Origin: Fibrisoma montanum
Lineage (GTDB): Bacteria; Bacteroidota; Bacteroidia; Cytophagales; Spirosomataceae
DNA: 64,000 nucleotides
Assembly: GCF_003583365.1 (NCBI RefSeq)
Contig: NZ_QXED01000002.1
Location: 806,001 to 870,000 of the forward strand
Direction of reading: 5' to 3'
Positions 24,622 through 32,077 of this stretch are shown piece by piece. The position numbers were made by a program, and so were the translations under genes. Numbering within the stretch: the stretch's first letter is position 1; the number at the start of each line of letters is the position of its first letter. The notes under the pieces were generated by a model. The model was not told where the DNA came from. It was given only the letters and a program-made list of their open reading frames with translations, and did not search any database.

Positions 24622-26400
24622 ATGCGGGCTGGTGATAAAATCCTGAATTATACAGTCACCCGACGAATAAAAGCAGGAGGCATGGGGGTTGTCTTCGAAG
24701 GTGAGCAAAACTGGGGAAGCCGTCGGAAAGTTGCTATAAAACAACTGCTTGAAAATCTTCGCGATGACGACATAGTCCGGCGCCGATTTACTCGGGAAGC
24801 CGAGATTTTAGAAATGCTCGATAACCAACACATCGTTCGTATCCTAGGTTTTGACCATGAACAAGACGCATTTGTAATGGAGTTTGTGGAAGGAAGAACT
24901 GTGGCTGACGTGTTACGAGAAAACCCAGACACATTTCGGAAACCTGACATACTTTTTCAATTCTTTATAAGTTTACTTGATGCATTTGACTATGCCCACA
25001 ATGTTGTTATAACTCTGAACGGGCGAACCGAACAAGGAATAGTTCACCGTGATATAAAACCAAGTAATATTATTGTTCAGCCAGATGGTAACCCTAAAAT
25101 TTTAGATTTTGGCATATCAAGAGTCGCTAGCTTTCAGAGTACCCTTACTGATCCCAAGTTACAAATGGGTTCAGTACCATATATGAGCCCCGAACAAATT
25201 GCGACCCCAATAGATGTCGACTGGCGGAGTGATATTTATTCTCTTGGAGTAACGCTTTGGGAGTTGTTGGTTGGCCGTTCACCTTACCCTAGAGTAACAA
25301 CGCATGAAGTTGTAGTTGAAGTTCAGAGACAGATTCGCTTCGAGCCTTTACCATCGCTCCTACAAACGGTAATTAATGTTAATCCGGAAGAAGAATTCTT
25401 TTTGCGTCGACTAGACCAGGTTATCGAACGGGCTACTGCAAAAGACAGAGTATTTCGCTATCAGCACTGCGAAGAAATGAAGGCAGCTTTACAAAAAGCC
25501 TTTGAAGATTGGCAGAATCAATCATCCGAAACAGAAGAAACCCAGGTTATAGCCGCTGCTCCACAAATCAAGCAAGCGGAATGGAATTCTGTAACATTCA
25601 ATAAGACAGATGACACTATTTCATCTTCTCTTAATGAGAATGTCCCAATTACGCATACTCGGTCAAACAGATCGTCAAATCATTCTTGGAAGGTCTTTAT
25701 AGCCTTAGCTCCATTGATGGTGATTGGTGGTTATCTGTGGTGGCAACAACAGAAGCCGTCCACTTCGGATAATCTTAATGAGCAAATAAGAGATACTTTT
25801 CCAGCAAAAAAACCAACACTCACTTTGGCTGACTCCTGTTATGAGGCTGGGAACAGTTTCTACAATAACAAAAATTTTAAGCAAGCAACTTACTGGTATA
25901 AACGGGCCGCTGAACTAGGTAATACAGATAGTCAGAGCATGTTAGGTTTGATGTATCAGTACGGGCAAGGTGTCACCAAAGATATTAACGCGGCTGTCAA
26001 ATGGTTTCAGGCATCAGCTAAGCAAGGTAATGCTGATGGACAAAAGAACTTAGGTTATATGTATCTTGAAGGATTGGGTGTTGAGAAAGATTATACAAAA
26101 GCCTTAAAATGGTATAAAGCTTCTGCTGAGCAGGGAAATGCTGAAGGACAAGCCAATCTAGGTATAATGTATGAGCAGGCTATAGGAGTAGAAGCAAACA
26201 ATTTTGAAGCACTGAAATGGTATATGCGGGCTGCAAATCAACAATTACCTCGTGCACAGTATTACGTTGGTACCATGTATGCAACTGGCAAAGGAGTAAA
26301 ACAAAGTGAGTCGAAGGCCATCCAATGGTACCAATTAGCCGCACGGCTAGGCGAGATAAATGCACAACAGGAACTCCGTCGGCTAGGCCGTTCATGGTAG
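24622..26400 (+). CDS. Second membrane Ser/Thr kinase with Sel1 repeats
   Basis: The 592-residue kinase is organised like the kinase encoded at 17530-19290: kinase domain (about 8-290), linker, transmembrane helix (about 352-372, KVFIALAPLMVIGGYLWW), then extracytoplasmic Sel1 repeats. Motifs are intact: 'KAGGMGVVF', Lys40 in 'VAIKQL', 'HRDIKPSN' and 'DFGISR'. Four clear Sel1 repeats (for example 'SMLGLMYQYGQGVTKDINAA', 'ANLGIMYEQAIGVE') lie at about 440-580. The linker holds 'ETEETQVIAAAP', a candidate phosphosite. It is the last gene of the forward block; AT-rich sequence and an IS remnant follow. Confidence 0.87.
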   Translation: MRAGDKILNYTVTRRIKAGGMGVVFEGEQNWGSRRKVAIKQLLENLRDDDIVRRRFTREAEILEMLDNQHIVRILGFDHEQDAFVMEFVEGRTVADVLRENPDTFRKPDILFQFFISLLDAFDYAHNVVITLNGRTEQGIVHRDIKPSNIIVQPDGNPKILDFGISRVASFQSTLTDPKLQMGSVPYMSPEQIATPIDVDWRSDIYSLGVTLWELLVGRSPYPRVTTHEVVVEVQRQIRFEPLPSLLQTVINVNPEEEFFLRRLDQVIERATAKDRVFRYQHCEEMKAALQKAFEDWQNQSSETEETQVIAAAPQIKQAEWNSVTFNKTDDTISSSLNENVPITHTRSNRSSNHSWKVFIALAPLMVIGGYLWWQQQKPSTSDNLNEQIRDTFPAKKPTLTLADSCYEAGNSFYNNKNFKQATYWYKRAAELGNTDSQSMLGLMYQYGQGVTKDINAAVKWFQASAKQGNADGQKNLGYMYLEGLGVEKDYTKALKWYKASAEQGNAEGQANLGIMYEQAIGVEANNFEALKWYMRAANQQLPRAQYYVGTMYATGKGVKQSESKAIQWYQLAARLGEINAQQELRRLGRSW

Positions 26401-26473
26401 TTGATTTCCTGCCGAAAACTGCGTCTAGCGCACATTCTTTGGTTCAGCATTTATAAAGAATCACTTATTATAG

Positions 26474-27001
26474 TTGACCCGAGCCCCAATTTTGGACGAT
26501 GGTTATTTTGACCTTGTCCCAAATCTTGGACAGTCAAATTTGGAGAATCGGGCCTATATTCTTTTTCATCCGCATTCCGACCTCATTGGGAGTTAAGTTG
26601 CTAAGTGAGCTATGTGGCCGAAAGCTATTGTATTCTTGCCGCCAAGTCTCGACTTTTTCCTGTGCATCTTTAATAGACAAGAACCAGTGAGCGTTTAAAC
26701 ATTCATCACGGAAACTGCCATTAAATGATTCAATAAAAGGGTTATCAGTCGGTTTGCCAGGACGGGAAAAATCTAGTGTTACCTGATTATCATAGCACCA
26801 TTTATCTAATGCCTTTGAAATAAATTCGCTCCCATTGTCCACTTGAATCCGGTTCGGCACTGCTAAATTTACTGCTTTTAAGTGATCCATCACAGATACA
26901 ATGTCTTCGCCTTTTAATGACTGACCGACGTAGATTGCCAAGCACTGTCGGCTAAAGTTATCGACCGCCGGGCGGCCCCGAACAGTTAAGGCCCGAATTC
27001 T
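26474..27001 (-). mobile_element. Truncated IS3-family insertion sequence
   Basis: Only the 3' part of an IS3-type element remains: the C-terminal half of the orfB transposase plus its flank, from about 26474, where 'TTGACCCGAGCCCCAATT' may be the terminal inverted repeat. The orfA and orfB N-terminal parts are missing beyond 27001. It separates the T6SS block from the housekeeping region, so it may mark an old rearrangement boundary. Confidence 0.65.
26534..27001 (-). pseudogene. IS3-family transposase OrfB, C-terminal fragment
   Basis: The reverse frame is open from a stop at 27002-27004 to 26534. It matches the rve/DDE half of IS3 OrfB: '[20 protein letters not shown]' with the first Asp, '[17 protein letters not shown]' with the second Asp, and '[20 protein letters not shown]' with the catalytic Glu, then '[17 protein letters not shown]'. 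It lacks the helix-turn-helix N-terminus and a real start. A five-codon piece 'RGRPA' sits just before 'VDNFSR' where relatives usually run directly, suggesting a small in-frame insertion. It cannot be an active transposase. Confidence 0.75.
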
Positions 27002-27252
27002 CTACTTCCACGCTGTCCAGTTTTTAGGGACAAGGTCACCTTCAATGAGAAGGTGGGTGCCTCATCAGCCAAGCTAATAGAGCAAGGGGTAATCAAGAGG
27101 AGGTATGGGTTCATCAACGAATGGCTGATAGGCTGGACTGTTTTAGCGTGAAAGAAGTTTTCAGTCATAGGTATAGGTCCAGTTTCAGATAACGCTCGTT
27201 ATCATGTGGAGCAGGCTTTTTTATGGGCAAACTTTGTAATTTTGCCGCCACT
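27002..27252. other. Intergenic region between IS remnant and glyQS
   Basis: A forward frame is open from about 26990 to 27150 (ending 'KRRYGFINEWLIGWTVLA') and may be a remnant of another transposon, but I recognise no family. A 16-base palindrome lies at 27188-27203 (arms GATAACG/CGTTATC, two-base centre). The sequence at 27237-27244 matches TAnnTTTG but is very close to the glyQS start. Confidence 0.35.
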
Positions 27253-28758
27253 ATGACGACGAATACCCCAACGGCCGGCGCTCCGGCCACTTCGCTTCAG
27301 GACATTATTGGCCACGCCAAAGAATACGGCTTTGTATTTCCTTCTTCCGAAATCTACGACGGCCTGCAGGCTGTATACGATTACGGGCAGAACGGAGTGG
27401 AGCTGAAAAATAACCTTAAAACGCTGTGGTGGAAGGCCATGACGCAGCTCAACGATAATGTTGTTGGGATAGACGCGGCCATTTTCATGCACCCGCTGAC
27501 CTGGAAGGCGTCGGGGCACGTAGATTCGTTCAACGACCCGATGATCGACAACCGCGACTCCAAAAAACGGTACCGGGCCGACCAGTTGCTGGAAGGCAAG
27601 GCCGAGGAGTATACGGCCAATGGCCAGCCCGAGAAAGGACAGGAACTGCTTCATGAGATGGGTCGATTGCTCGACGCGGGCGATCTGAACGGTGTTCGTG
27701 AGCTAATCATCAGCGAAGGGATTAAGGACCCGATTTCCGGTACGGATAACTGGACGGAAGTACGGCAGTTCAACCTGATGTTCTCGACGCAGGTGGGTTC
27801 CGTGGCTGAAGACGCCAGCCTGATTTACCTCCGTCCTGAAACAGCACAGGGTATTTTCGTTAACTTCCTGAACGTACAGAAAACCGGCCGGATGAAAGTG
27901 CCGTTCGGTATCGCGCAGATCGGTAAGGCGTTTCGCAATGAGATCGTCGCCCGGCAGTTTACCTTCCGGATGCGGGAGTTCGAGCAGATGGAGATGCAGT
28001 TCTTCGTCCGGCCCGGCACCGAAATGGAGTGGTACGAGCGCTGGCGCGATACCCGGATGCGGTTCCACCAGGCGGTAGGGTTGCCGACGGAAAAACTAAA
28101 GTTTCACATTCACGAAAAACTGGCACACTACGCCAATGCAGCCGTCGATATCGAGTATCAGTTTCCGTTCGGCTTCCGAGAAATCGAGGGTATTCACTCG
28201 CGCACGGATTTTGACCTGAAAAGTCACCAGGAACTGTCGCGGAAGAAACAGCAATACTTCGATAACGACGTTGACCCGGCAACGGGCAAACCCTATGGCA
28301 ACTACATCCCGTACGTGGTCGAAACCTCAGTGGGGGCGGATCGGCTCTTTCTGGCGGTGTTCTGCAATGCGTATACGGAAGAAGTAGTTGGCGAAGGCGA
28401 AGACCAGAAAACGCGCACGTACCTGAAACTGCATCCGGCGCTGGCTCCCATCAAGGCGGCCGTGTTCCCCCTGGTGCGTAAAGACGGCTTGCCCGACAAG
28501 GCGGAGCAGATTGTTAAATCACTCCGTAGCGAATTCCGGGTTGTCTACGAAGAGCGTGACGCCATTGGGAAGCGCTACACCCGCCAGGATCTGATTGGAA
28601 CGCCATTCTGCATCGCCGTCGATTACCAGACACTCGAAGACGATACGGTAACGATTCGCCACCGCGACACGACCCAGCAGGAGCGTGTTCATATCAACGA
28701 ACTGAAAGCTCGCATCGGCCACGACGTGTCAATGGAGCGGATTCTGGAGAAGTTGTAA
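27253..28758 (+). CDS. glyQS: Glycine--tRNA ligase (class II, single chain)
   Basis: This enzyme charges tRNA-Gly with glycine in the cytoplasm. The single-chain, archaeal/eukaryal-like form is usual in Bacteroidota. I choose ATG 27253 (MTTNTPTAGAPAT); the in-frame ATG at 27223 adds ten residues not seen in the family. The product is 501 residues. Class II motifs are visible: 'FPSSEIYDGLQAVYDYG' (about 25-41), 'LRPETAQGIFVNF' (about 193-205), motif 2 'IGKAFRNEI' (about 221-229) and the C-terminal anticodon-binding part with 'LAPIKAAVFPLVRKDGL'. The GC content is clearly higher than in the T6SS block, marking chromosomal backbone. Confidence 0.93.
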   Translation: MTTNTPTAGAPATSLQDIIGHAKEYGFVFPSSEIYDGLQAVYDYGQNGVELKNNLKTLWWKAMTQLNDNVVGIDAAIFMHPLTWKASGHVDSFNDPMIDNRDSKKRYRADQLLEGKAEEYTANGQPEKGQELLHEMGRLLDAGDLNGVRELIISEGIKDPISGTDNWTEVRQFNLMFSTQVGSVAEDASLIYLRPETAQGIFVNFLNVQKTGRMKVPFGIAQIGKAFRNEIVARQFTFRMREFEQMEMQFFVRPGTEMEWYERWRDTRMRFHQAVGLPTEKLKFHIHEKLAHYANAAVDIEYQFPFGFREIEGIHSRTDFDLKSHQELSRKKQQYFDNDVDPATGKPYGNYIPYVVETSVGADRLFLAVFCNAYTEEVVGEGEDQKTRTYLKLHPALAPIKAAVFPLVRKDGLPDKAEQIVKSLRSEFRVVYEERDAIGKRYTRQDLIGTPFCIAVDYQTLEDDTVTIRHRDTTQQERVHINELKARIGHDVSMERILEKL

Positions 28759-28782
28759 TGGATATGAATTGCAACCGTCAAC

Positions 28783-28917
28783 AGGCTAACTAGTTTACTT
28801 CGGAATAGCTTTTGCGTAGGTTACCCCAAGCCCCTTCAGGGCGTTCCGGCGTACCGGTTTGGGGTATACCGCAGTACTAATATGAAATTTGTATAAACTC
28901 CGCTGTTTAGTTAGCCT
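28783..28917. repeat. Folded intergenic element with nested inverted repeats
   Basis: The outer arms 28783-28792 (AGGCTAACTA) and 28908-28917 pair perfectly and extend through a second stem, AGTTTA (28792-28797) with TAAACT (28894-28899). Inside, CCCCAA (28834-28839) pairs with TTGGGG (28859-28864) and encloses two small hairpins (GCCC/GGGC and CCGG/CCGG), making a three-way junction. A TTTT follows the last arm. It may be the shared terminator of the convergent glyQS and araC-type genes, a structured RNA or a MITE-like remnant. Confidence 0.5.
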
Positions 28918-28945
28918 TTTGCTTATTTCTGAGATTGTGTCTGCC

Positions 28946-29830
28946 TTATAACGCCCGGTAGGTTCGGACGTACTGCGAAGGCGTCTGGCCGGTGATTTCC
29001 TTGAACTGCCGGTTGAAATTTGACAGGGTACGAAAGCCGCTGTCGAAGCTGATCTGCGTTACGTTCAGCCTGCCGTCGATCAGTAGTTTACAGGCGTGAC
29101 CAATCCGGACCTCGGAGACAAAATCGAAAAAGGTTTTGTTGGCGCGGGCTTTAAAATACCGGCAGAAAGCTGAGGGGGTCATCCCGGCGAGATCAGCAAC
29201 CGTATCGAGACAGATCGCGTCGTGGAAGTGGCTCAGCACATAATCGTGAACCTGCTGCATCCGATCCGTTTCTGATGGCTTCACCGTATTGGTATACCCA
29301 AGGCTGGTAATAAATCGATGGTCGGTAGCGCACGACAGGTCGTTCAGCAGGGTCAGTAACGTTAGCAGCCGACCGAAACCGGCGGGCTGACGAACCAGCT
29401 CTTTCAACGCCGTTTCGGCCCGGCTGCGGGTAGAGCCGGGCTGATTGCCGCGCCATTCGAGCCCCTGTTTGGCGTAATCCATCAACTGCCGCAGGCGGGT
29501 CATTTCCTGCTTCTGAAAAAAGTCGGTGCCCAGAAAATCCTGCGTAAAATACACCACAATGCCGCGGGTTGTCAGACCCGATTGTTTGCAGAAATACGCC
29601 TTGTCACTCCGCCACAGGTGCGGCAGGTTAGGACCGATCATCACGAGGTCGCCTTCCCCAAAAGGCGTAATCGAATCGCCGATAAACCGCGTGCCGGTAC
29701 CTTCTTCAACCAGAAAAAGCTGATAATGGGGATGAAAATGCCAGTTCGGATCGAAGTGCGGCTCGACCAGTTCTTTCACGGTGAACGAGGCCGCGACGGG
29801 CTCTAACTCTTTACGAAGGGCCGTTTTCAT
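28946..29830 (-). CDS. AraC-family transcriptional regulator
   Basis: The 294-residue regulator has an N-terminal cupin-like sensor (about 15-110; 'HFHPHYQLFLVEEG', 'LVMIGPNLPHLW') and a C-terminal double helix-turn-helix (about 190-290; 'LDTVADLAGMTPSAFCRYFK' and 'ISFDSGFRTLSNFNRQFKEI'). The layout suits sugar-responsive AraC regulators. It is transcribed divergently from the epimerase/dehydrogenase/ThuA genes, so it very likely controls them from the shared 136-base spacer, where an inverted repeat is present. The effector is unknown. Confidence 0.88.
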   Translation of the reverse strand: MKTALRKELEPVAASFTVKELVEPHFDPNWHFHPHYQLFLVEEGTGTRFIGDSITPFGEGDLVMIGPNLPHLWRSDKAYFCKQSGLTTRGIVVYFTQDFLGTDFFQKQEMTRLRQLMDYAKQGLEWRGNQPGSTRSRAETALKELVRQPAGFGRLLTLLTLLNDLSCATDHRFITSLGYTNTVKPSETDRMQQVHDYVLSHFHDAICLDTVADLAGMTPSAFCRYFKARANKTFFDFVSEVRIGHACKLLIDGRLNVTQISFDSGFRTLSNFNRQFKEITGQTPSQYVRTYRAL

Positions 29831-29892
29831 AAATCTTCCTGCTTTTTGACAGACGAAAGTATAGTTTTAGGTTAAGCGAGGTAAAATAGAGT

Positions 29893-29944
29893 CAGTATTG
29901 GCTAAGAAAAGCCGAGATACTGGTACACCTACTCATTATGTTTG
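29893..29944 (+). promoter_or_regulatory. Operator-like inverted repeat and -7 box
   Basis: An imperfect inverted repeat (CAGTAT-n-GGCT at 29893-29903 with AGCC-nnn-ATACTG at 29910-29922) lies just upstream of TATGTTTG (29937-29944), which fits the Bacteroidota -7 consensus TAnnTTTG. The start codon follows 22 bases later. No clear TTG -33 element was seen, as expected for an activator-dependent promoter. Confidence 0.5.
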
Positions 29945-29966
29945 TAGTAATTAACGTAGCCAAAGT

Positions 29967-30842
29967 ATGAATAAAGTAGGTGTCAATCTGTTTTTATGGA
30001 CAACAAGCATGGACGAGGACCTGTCTGACACCTTGCTGTTTCTGAAAAATACGGGATTTGATTTCGTCGAAGTACCCATCAGCACGACGGACATTGCCAA
30101 GTGGGAACGTATTGGCGAGCAACTGGATGAGCTCGGTCTGGAGCGGGTAGCGTGCTCGATCTGCGGACCGGAGTACAGCCTGATCAGCCCGGACGCGGCC
30201 GTTCGCCGGGCGGCTGTTGAACGACTCAAGGCCGTAATCGACTGCACCGTTGCTATGGGCGCTACGCTGCTGACGGGGCCGTATCACTCCGGCTTCAAAA
30301 CGTTCGCCGGTCGTCCGGCTACGAAGCAGGAGTGGACCTGGTCCGTAGATGGTATGCGCGAAGTCGCCGATTATGCCGCCAACCAGGGTATAACGCTCGC
30401 GATCGAATACCTGAACCGCTTTGAAACGTACCTGCTGACCTGCACCGACGACCTGATCCGGTACGTTGAGGCTGTTGATCACCCGAACTGCCGGTTGATG
30501 TTCGATACATTCCACGCCAATATTGAAGAGAAAGACGTGGCTGAAGCCCTCCGGCAGTCGGCGCCGTATCTGGTGCATGTTCAGATCTCTGAGAACGATC
30601 GCTCAACCCCCGGTCAGGGCAATGTGGACTTCAGTAGTGTGTTTGAGGCACTGCGGGACATTGACTACGACGGCACCATTTCCATTGAAGCGTTCGGCCA
30701 GACGCCGACCGACCTGGCCGCAGCCGCACACATTGTCCGGCCTATGTTCGAATCACCGGAGCAACTGGTCACCGACGGGCTGGCATTCATTCAGAAAAAA
30801 TTAGGCGTAGGCGTTGCTACGTCCGTTCAAGTCAATCTATAA
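29967..30842 (+). CDS. Sugar phosphate isomerase/epimerase (TIM barrel)
   Basis: The 291-residue protein belongs to the AP-endonuclease-2-like TIM-barrel family that includes D-tagatose/D-psicose 3-epimerases. Likely metal ligands are the Glu in 'ITLAIEYLNRFETYL' (about residue 148), the Asp and His in 'LMFDTFHANIEE' (about 181), 'LVHVQISEND' (about 207) and the Glu in 'GTISIEAFG' (about 240). No signal peptide is present, so it is cytoplasmic. It is followed in 38 bases by a Gfo/Idh/MocA dehydrogenase, a frequent pair in Bacteroidota sugar or inositol catabolism. The exact substrate cannot be read from sequence. Confidence 0.85.
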   Translation: MNKVGVNLFLWTTSMDEDLSDTLLFLKNTGFDFVEVPISTTDIAKWERIGEQLDELGLERVACSICGPEYSLISPDAAVRRAAVERLKAVIDCTVAMGATLLTGPYHSGFKTFAGRPATKQEWTWSVDGMREVADYAANQGITLAIEYLNRFETYLLTCTDDLIRYVEAVDHPNCRLMFDTFHANIEEKDVAEALRQSAPYLVHVQISENDRSTPGQGNVDFSSVFEALRDIDYDGTISIEAFGQTPTDLAAAAHIVRPMFESPEQLVTDGLAFIQKKLGVGVATSVQVNL

Positions 30843-30880
30843 ACCCAACGAGTGCTGGTGCACTCCATTTAACCAGTCAA

Positions 30881-32002
30881 ATGCAGAAAGTTAACATTGC
30901 TATTGTTGGTCTTGGTTTCGGCGCAGAATTTATTCCGATCTATCAGCGTCACCCGCACACGACTATGTACGCGATCTGTCAGCGTAACGTCGAGAACCTG
31001 AACAAGGTCGGCGACGCGTTCGGCATTGAAAAGCGCTACAGTAATTACGACGAACTGCTTCTGGACGAGGCCGTTGATGCCGTACATATCAATTCACCAA
31101 TTCCGAACCATGCCGAACAAAGCATCAAAGCGCTGCGGGCCGGCAAGCACGTGGCCTGCACTGTACCGATGGCTACGACCGTCGACGAGTGCATGGAAAT
31201 TGTAAAGGCGTGTAAAGAGTCGGGTAAGAAGTACATGATGATGGAGACCGTGGTGTACAGCCGCGAGTTTCTGTTCGTTAAGGAACTGTATGAGAAAGGC
31301 GAACTCGGCAAAGTGCAGTTTCTGAAAGCGAGTCACCAGCAGGATATGGACGGCTGGCCGGATTACTGGCCGGGTCTGCCGCCGATGCACTACGCTACGC
31401 ACTGCGTTGGTCCGGTGGCCGGGCTGCTGAAGCTCGAAGCTGACTACGTTTCGTGCTTTGGTTCAGGGACCATCCGGGAGGAGCTGGCCAAAATTCACAA
31501 CTCGCCGTTTGCTATTGAGTCGGCGCATATCAAATTCAAGGACAGCGACCTGTCGGCGTATGTGTACCGGTCGCTGTTCGACGTAGCCCGTCAGTATCGG
31601 GAGAGCTTCGAGGTGTATGGCTCACAGAAGTCGTTCGAATGGCCGCTGATCGAAGGCGAAGAAGCGGTCGTTCACACGGCCAAAAAAGCCGAGCATGAGA
31701 TCCCGGAGCGCGTAACGGTACCTGACTACGCCCACCTGCTGCCCGAAGAAATCCGGCAGTTTACGACCAAGGGCGTTTACGACATGGACGAGCAACAGCA
31801 CCTGTCGTTTGTACAGGGCAGCGGCCACGGCGGCTCACACCCGCACCTGGTACATGAGTTTGTGATGGCTATCGTGGAAGACCGCGAGCCGTTCCCGAAC
31901 GCGGCTCAGTCGGCCAACTGGACGAGCGTAGGTATTCTGGCGCACGAGTCGGCCATGAACGGCGGCAAGCTGATGAATATCCCGGATTTTGTGAACGTAT
32001 AA
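30881..32002 (+). CDS. Gfo/Idh/MocA-family oxidoreductase
   Basis: The 373-residue NAD(P)-dependent dehydrogenase has an N-terminal Rossmann fold with 'IAIVGLGFGAEFIP' (residues about 5-18) and the family's 'GKHVACTVPMATTVDECMEI' near 88-107, where the usual Glu-Lys-Pro is replaced by Thr-Val-Pro. That loss of the conserved Lys is notable. The C-terminal half includes 'MHYATHCVGPVAGLLKLEAD', carrying candidate catalytic His residues. Together with the epimerase upstream it suggests oxidation/epimerisation of a cyclic polyol or sugar. The giant lipoprotein gene follows 75 bases later. Confidence 0.87.
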   Translation: MQKVNIAIVGLGFGAEFIPIYQRHPHTTMYAICQRNVENLNKVGDAFGIEKRYSNYDELLLDEAVDAVHINSPIPNHAEQSIKALRAGKHVACTVPMATTVDECMEIVKACKESGKKYMMMETVVYSREFLFVKELYEKGELGKVQFLKASHQQDMDGWPDYWPGLPPMHYATHCVGPVAGLLKLEADYVSCFGSGTIREELAKIHNSPFAIESAHIKFKDSDLSAYVYRSLFDVARQYRESFEVYGSQKSFEWPLIEGEEAVVHTAKKAEHEIPERVTVPDYAHLLPEEIRQFTTKGVYDMDEQQHLSFVQGSGHGGSHPHLVHEFVMAIVEDREPFPNAAQSANWTSVGILAHESAMNGGKLMNIPDFVNV

Positions 32003-32077
32003 TGTCTAAACACAGGGGTGACGGAGATGCAGGTTGCAGCTTGGCTCCGTGATACCTCTGTTTTCTCTGTGTTGACA

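Noticed and set aside
1-26400. Possibility that the locus is an extracellular contractile injection system rather than T6SS
   Set aside because: Hcp rings, a canonical VgrG, PAAR, TssK, TssF, TssN and TssO are present; these are T6SS-iii components, and no eCIS AAA+ ATPase or tail-measure protein was seen.
27237-27244. TAATTTTG as the glyQS promoter -7 box
   Set aside because: It lies only about nine bases before the chosen start codon and has no -33 TTG, so a promoter here would leave almost no leader; probably chance.
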